Origin: Syntrophorhabdaceae bacterium
GTDB taxonomy: Bacteria > Desulfobacterota > Syntrophorhabdia > Syntrophorhabdales > Syntrophorhabdaceae
Reading direction: 5' to 3'
Length of the DNA stretch: 33,690 bases
NCBI GenBank assembly: GCA_026415015.1
Contig: JAOAHW010000163.1
Location: 1-33,690, forward strand
Part shown: positions 30,510 through 33,690 of the stretch, piece after piece
Numbering within the stretch: position 1 is the stretch's first letter
How the letters are laid out: the number at the start of each line of letters is the position of its first letter
Notes under the pieces: model-generated
What the model saw: only the letters and a program-made list of their open reading frames with translations
The model's database searches: none
What the model was told of the DNA's origin: nothing
Translations under genes and position numbers: made by a program

Positions 30510-31709
30510 ATGTATGGATATTCGATAAAAAAAATCTTGATAATAATACCTGTTGTTATCTTTTGTCTTGTTTTTATGGGCTGTAAGGGTCCAAAAGGAC
30601 CTCCCCAGTCTGGCCCCCCTGAGGTCACTGTCTTGAAGGTATCACAGGAAAAGATTACCCTTACCACAGAACTCCCAGGAAGGGTATCTGCATACAGGAT
30701 AGCAGAGGTGCGTCCCCAGGTAAGTGGTATAATCCAGAAGAGGCTTTTTACAGAGGGTGTAGATGTGAAGGCTGGTGAGGTACTCTATCAGATAGACCCT
30801 GCACCATTTCAGGCAGCCCTTGATAATGCAAAGGGTGCCCTTGGAAGGGCAGAGGCAAACCTGCCAGCAATCAAGCAGAGATATGATAGATATAAAGAGT
30901 TGATTGTTGATAAGGCAGTGAGCCAGCAGGAGTTTGATGATGTTTCTGCAGCACTAAAACAGGCAGAGGCAGATGTGAGCTACTGGAAGGCAGCTGTGGA
31001 ATCAGCGAGGATTAATCTGGGGTATACAAAGGTCACAGCGCCTATATCAGGCCGTATTGGAAAGTCAAATGTAACAGAGGGTGCATTGGTTACTGCGAAT
31101 CAGCCTATGGCCCTCACAACTATCCAGCAGATAGACCCAATCTATGTAGATATACCTCAGTCGACCACAGAGCTTGCAGACCTCAGGCGCCGCCTTGAGG
31201 AGGGCCGCATAAGATATGATGGTATTGAACAGAAAAAGATTAAACTTGCCTTTGAGGATGGCAGGATATATCCCCAAGAAGGCACCATGCAGTTCAGGGA
31301 CATAACAGTTGACCCAACTACAGGGTCAGTAATAATAAGGGCAATATTCCCCAATAAAGAGGCAAGGCTCTTGCCAGGGATGTTTGTGAGGGCAATAGTA
31401 AAAGAGGGTGTTAACAAAGACGCCATCCTTATCCCCCAGGAGGCAGTCTCCCGTGACCCAAAGGGGAATCCTTATGTCCTTGTATTGGACAAAGAGGGCA
31501 AGGCACAGGTAAGGCCCATAATCCTTGACAGGGCCATAGGAAACAGATGGCTTGTCCAGAAAGGTATCTCTGTTGGTGACCAGGTTATCACAGAGGGCAT
31601 CCAGCGTGTAAGACCTGGTGTCCCTGTAAAGGTATCAGCACCAAAGGAAGGCGGGGCAGACCAAAGTGTGCCTGGTGCAGAGAAAAGGCCTTCTGCAAAA
31701 ACAAATTAG
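30510..31709 (+). CDS. RND efflux periplasmic adaptor (AcrA/MexA type) lipoprotein
   Basis: From ATG 30510 the product has 399 residues. Its N-terminus has a hydrophobic segment and lipobox FMG-Cys (C25), so it is a lipoprotein like AcrA. Then come the lipoyl/barrel parts (GRVSAYRIAEVRPQVSGIIQ; APISGRIGKSNVTEGALV), a long alpha-helical hairpin (about 95-170) and a C-terminal beta domain. It links the inner-membrane pump to an outer-membrane channel. An AAAAGGGG site (30496-30503) six bases upstream supports this start over the ATG at 30483. No TolC-like gene is seen before the window ends. Confidence 0.92.
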   Translation: MYGYSIKKILIIIPVVIFCLVFMGCKGPKGPPQSGPPEVTVLKVSQEKITLTTELPGRVSAYRIAEVRPQVSGIIQKRLFTEGVDVKAGEVLYQIDPAPFQAALDNAKGALGRAEANLPAIKQRYDRYKELIVDKAVSQQEFDDVSAALKQAEADVSYWKAAVESARINLGYTKVTAPISGRIGKSNVTEGALVTANQPMALTTIQQIDPIYVDIPQSTTELADLRRRLEEGRIRYDGIEQKKIKLAFEDGRIYPQEGTMQFRDITVDPTTGSVIIRAIFPNKEARLLPGMFVRAIVKEGVNKDAILIPQEAVSRDPKGNPYVLVLDKEGKAQVRPIILDRAIGNRWLVQKGISVGDQVITEGIQRVRPGVPVKVSAPKEGGADQSVPGAEKRPSAKTN

Positions 31710-31721
31710 CGGAGGCGCAAT

Positions 31722-33690
31722 ATGCTGTCCAGATTCTTCCTTGATAGGCCTGTTTTTGCTTGGGTTATTGCCATAATCCTCATGGTAGCCGGCGGGCTTG
31801 CCATATATAAACTGCCCATATCCCAGTATCCACCCATAGCACCACCATCTATCTATATCCAGGCATACTATCCTGGTGCATCAGCAGAGACAGTGGAGAA
31901 CAGCGTAACCCAGATTATTGAACAGAAGATGACAGGCCTTGACAAGATGATCTATATGTCTGCCACCAGTGACTCCTCTGGTGTATCAAGGATTGAGCTT
32001 ACCTTTGAGCCAGGGACAGACCCTGACCTTGCATGGGCAAAGGTTCAGAACAAACTCCAGCTTGCCATGGCATCGCTGCCTGAAGTGGTCCAGAATATGG
32101 GTGTCTCTGTGGGAAAGGCAACAAGAAACTGGCTACTCATTATAAACCTCATCTCTGAAGACGGGAGCATGGATGGAAATGACTTAAGGGACTATGCCCA
32201 GTCCAACCTTGAAAAGGTACTTGCCCGTATACCCGGTGTAGGTGAGGTTGAAAACTTCGGCTCCCAGTATGCCATGCGTATATGGCTTGACCCTGATAAG
32301 CTAACAAGCTACAACCTCACCATAGAGGATGTCATAAAGGCAATGAAGGCTTACAATGTGGAGGTATCTGCAGGTCAGTTGGGTGGCACACCAGCTGTTA
32401 ATGGTCAGAGGCTGAATGCCTCTATTATAGTCCAGAGGCTCCTTAAGACCCCTGATGAGTTCGCAGCAGTGCCTATCCGTATAAACCCTGATGGCTCAAT
32501 TATCAGGGTAAGGGATGTGGGAAGGACAGAGCTCGGTACTGAGACATATGACATAGAGTCGTTTTATAATGGAATGCCCTCTGCTGGTATGGCAATCCGT
32601 CTTGTGGCAGGGGCAAATGCCATAGAAACAGCAGACAGGATAAAGGCAAAGCTAAAGGAGATGAGCAGATATTTCCCCCCTGGTATGAAGGTAACATACC
32701 CCTATGACACCACACCATTTACAAGGGTTGCCATTTGGGAGGTGGTAAAGACACTTATTGAGGCCATTATCCTTGTTTTCCTTGTCATGTGGCTATTCTT
32801 AGGGAGCATTCGGGCAACCCTTATACCCACTATTGCAGTCCCTGTTGTCCTCCTCGGGACTTTTGCTGTCCTTGGTATATTTGGTTTTTCCATAAACATG
32901 CTCACCATGTTTGCCATGGTCCTGGCAATAGGTCTCCTTGTAGATGATGCCATAGTGGTTGTTGAGAATGTGGAGCGTATCATGAGGGAGGAGGGCTTAT
33001 CCCCAAGGGAGGCAACTGCCAAATCCATGGACCAGATTACCAGTGCCCTGATAGGCATAGGCCTTGTTCTCTCAGCAGTGTTTGGTCCCATGGCATTCTT
33101 TGGTGGTTCTACAGGTGTTATCTATAGACAATTCTCTATCACCATTGTATCAGCCATGCTTCTATCGGTTCTTGTTGCCCTTATCCTTACCCCAGTGCTC
33201 TGCGCAACCTTGCTAAAGCCTATTGCTCCTGGCCATGATGAATCAGAGGGCTCAATCCGCATACTCAGGCCATTTTTTTCAAGGTTTAACCGCACCTTCT
33301 TCAGGTTAAGGGATGTATATGTAAGGATTGTAGAGAGGTCTTTTTCAAGGGTCGTAAGGTATGTGATTGTTTATATCGTGATTATAGCTGCAGTGGGTGT
33401 GGTGCTTTTAAGACTACCCACAGCATACCTGCCTGATGAGGACCAGGGTATACTTCTCTCACAGGTGATTATGCCCACAGGGTCAACCATTGAACAGACA
33501 AAAGGTGTTCTAAATGAGATACAGAGATATTTCCGTGAAAATGAGAAAGATGCTGTTGAATCATGCATGTTTGTGGCAGGGGTAGGATTTTCTGGAAGGA
33601 CCCAATCCAATGGCATGGTATTTGTCAAGCTAAAAGACTGGAACCTAAGAAAGAAAAATGAACTCAGGGTTGATGCAGTTGCTGGCAGGG
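31722..33690 (+). CDS. RND efflux pump (AcrB/MexB, HAE1 family), truncated by window end
   Basis: The frame runs open from ATG 31722 to the last base, giving 656 codons of an expected 1,030 to 1,050. The start LSRFFLDRPVFAWVIAIILM and the following LPISQYPPIAPPSI are classic HAE1. The proton-relay aspartates occur in GLLVDDAIVVVENVERI (D408, D409, close to D407/D408 of E. coli AcrB). It is a proton-driven trimeric pump for hydrophobic drugs, detergents or solvents. A GGAGG site lies six bases upstream. The end is missing only because the window stops; no frameshift is seen. Confidence 0.95.
   Translation, partial: MLSRFFLDRPVFAWVIAIILMVAGGLAIYKLPISQYPPIAPPSIYIQAYYPGASAETVENSVTQIIEQKMTGLDKMIYMSATSDSSGVSRIELTFEPGTDPDLAWAKVQNKLQLAMASLPEVVQNMGVSVGKATRNWLLIINLISEDGSMDGNDLRDYAQSNLEKVLARIPGVGEVENFGSQYAMRIWLDPDKLTSYNLTIEDVIKAMKAYNVEVSAGQLGGTPAVNGQRLNASIIVQRLLKTPDEFAAVPIRINPDGSIIRVRDVGRTELGTETYDIESFYNGMPSAGMAIRLVAGANAIETADRIKAKLKEMSRYFPPGMKVTYPYDTTPFTRVAIWEVVKTLIEAIILVFLVMWLFLGSIRATLIPTIAVPVVLLGTFAVLGIFGFSINMLTMFAMVLAIGLLVDDAIVVVENVERIMREEGLSPREATAKSMDQITSALIGIGLVLSAVFGPMAFFGGSTGVIYRQFSITIVSAMLLSVLVALILTPVLCATLLKPIAPGHDESEGSIRILRPFFSRFNRTFFRLRDVYVRIVERSFSRVVRYVIVYIVIIAAVGVVLLRLPTAYLPDEDQGILLSQVIMPTGSTIEQTKGVLNEIQRYFRENEKDAVESCMFVAGVGFSGRTQSNGMVFVKLKDWNLRKKNELRVDAVAGR

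Noticed and set aside
32503..33628. Minus-strand frames in the RND pump region
   Set aside because: The plus strand encodes an uninterrupted HAE1-type pump over the same bases.

Overview
The window reads as chromosomal DNA of an anaerobic, menaquinone-using Gram-negative bacterium, most like the Desulfobacterota/Nitrospirota groups. This rests on a ferredoxin-dependent 2-oxoacid oxidoreductase (KorDABC type), an AhbC-type radical SAM enzyme of the siroheme-dependent heme route, MenA plus UbiE/MenG, several lipoproteins, an RND efflux system, and strong use of AGG/AGA (Arg) and ATA (Ile) codons. I cannot name the species. No phage, insertion sequence, rRNA or CRISPR array is visible.

Layout. 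1-6313: a heptamer repeat array, then a complete branched-chain-amino-acid-type ABC importer (binding protein, two permeases, two ATPases), followed by an acyl-CoA synthetase that may activate the imported acid. 6366-10609 (minus): a membrane PAS-GGDEF diguanylate cyclase and, upstream of it, a tightly overlapping korD-korA-korB-korC operon ending in a two-ACT-domain protein. A strong divergent promoter pair lies at 10656-10724. 10761-14358 (plus): a small lipoprotein, two paralogous glycosyltransferases and a protein with two kinase-like (WaaP/InaA-type) domains, coupled by ATGA overlaps, probably a cell-surface glycan cluster. 14402-17170: a CCA-adding/poly(A) polymerase-family enzyme with an HD domain, a second copy of the heptamer array, tatA and a Sua5-type threonylcarbamoyl-AMP synthase.

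17171-17528 is an AT-rich stretch with short direct repeats and three DnaA-box-like 9-mers, two of them forming a perfect hairpin. It leads into a run of BamE-like lipoprotein, zinc-ribbon protein, TPR lipoprotein, ftsY and a secreted Ntn-hydrolase. 20556-21928 holds an internally duplicated Cys-containing protein and a secreted DUF4384-type protein preceded by a possible 19-codon coupled leader ORF. 21976-24836 holds a BFD-like [2Fe-2S] protein, ubiE/menG, a CPBP membrane protease, menA and tRNA-Pro(TGG), the last three on the minus strand. 24917-29515 holds ahbC and a cupin, convergent with a UvrD-like helicase and an EndoQ-type PHP endonuclease (likely DNA-repair pair). 29516-29900 contains a decayed DUF4143-type ATPase tail, a pair of phased palindromes and a tetR promoter. 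29901 to the end is a TetR regulator with an RND adaptor and a truncated RND pump.

Most genes have clear family assignments. The least explained parts are the two dispersed heptamer arrays, the DnaA-box-like region, the double-kinase protein in the glycosyltransferase cluster, the 70-residue duplicated Cys protein, and the phased palindromes near the DUF4143 remnant.
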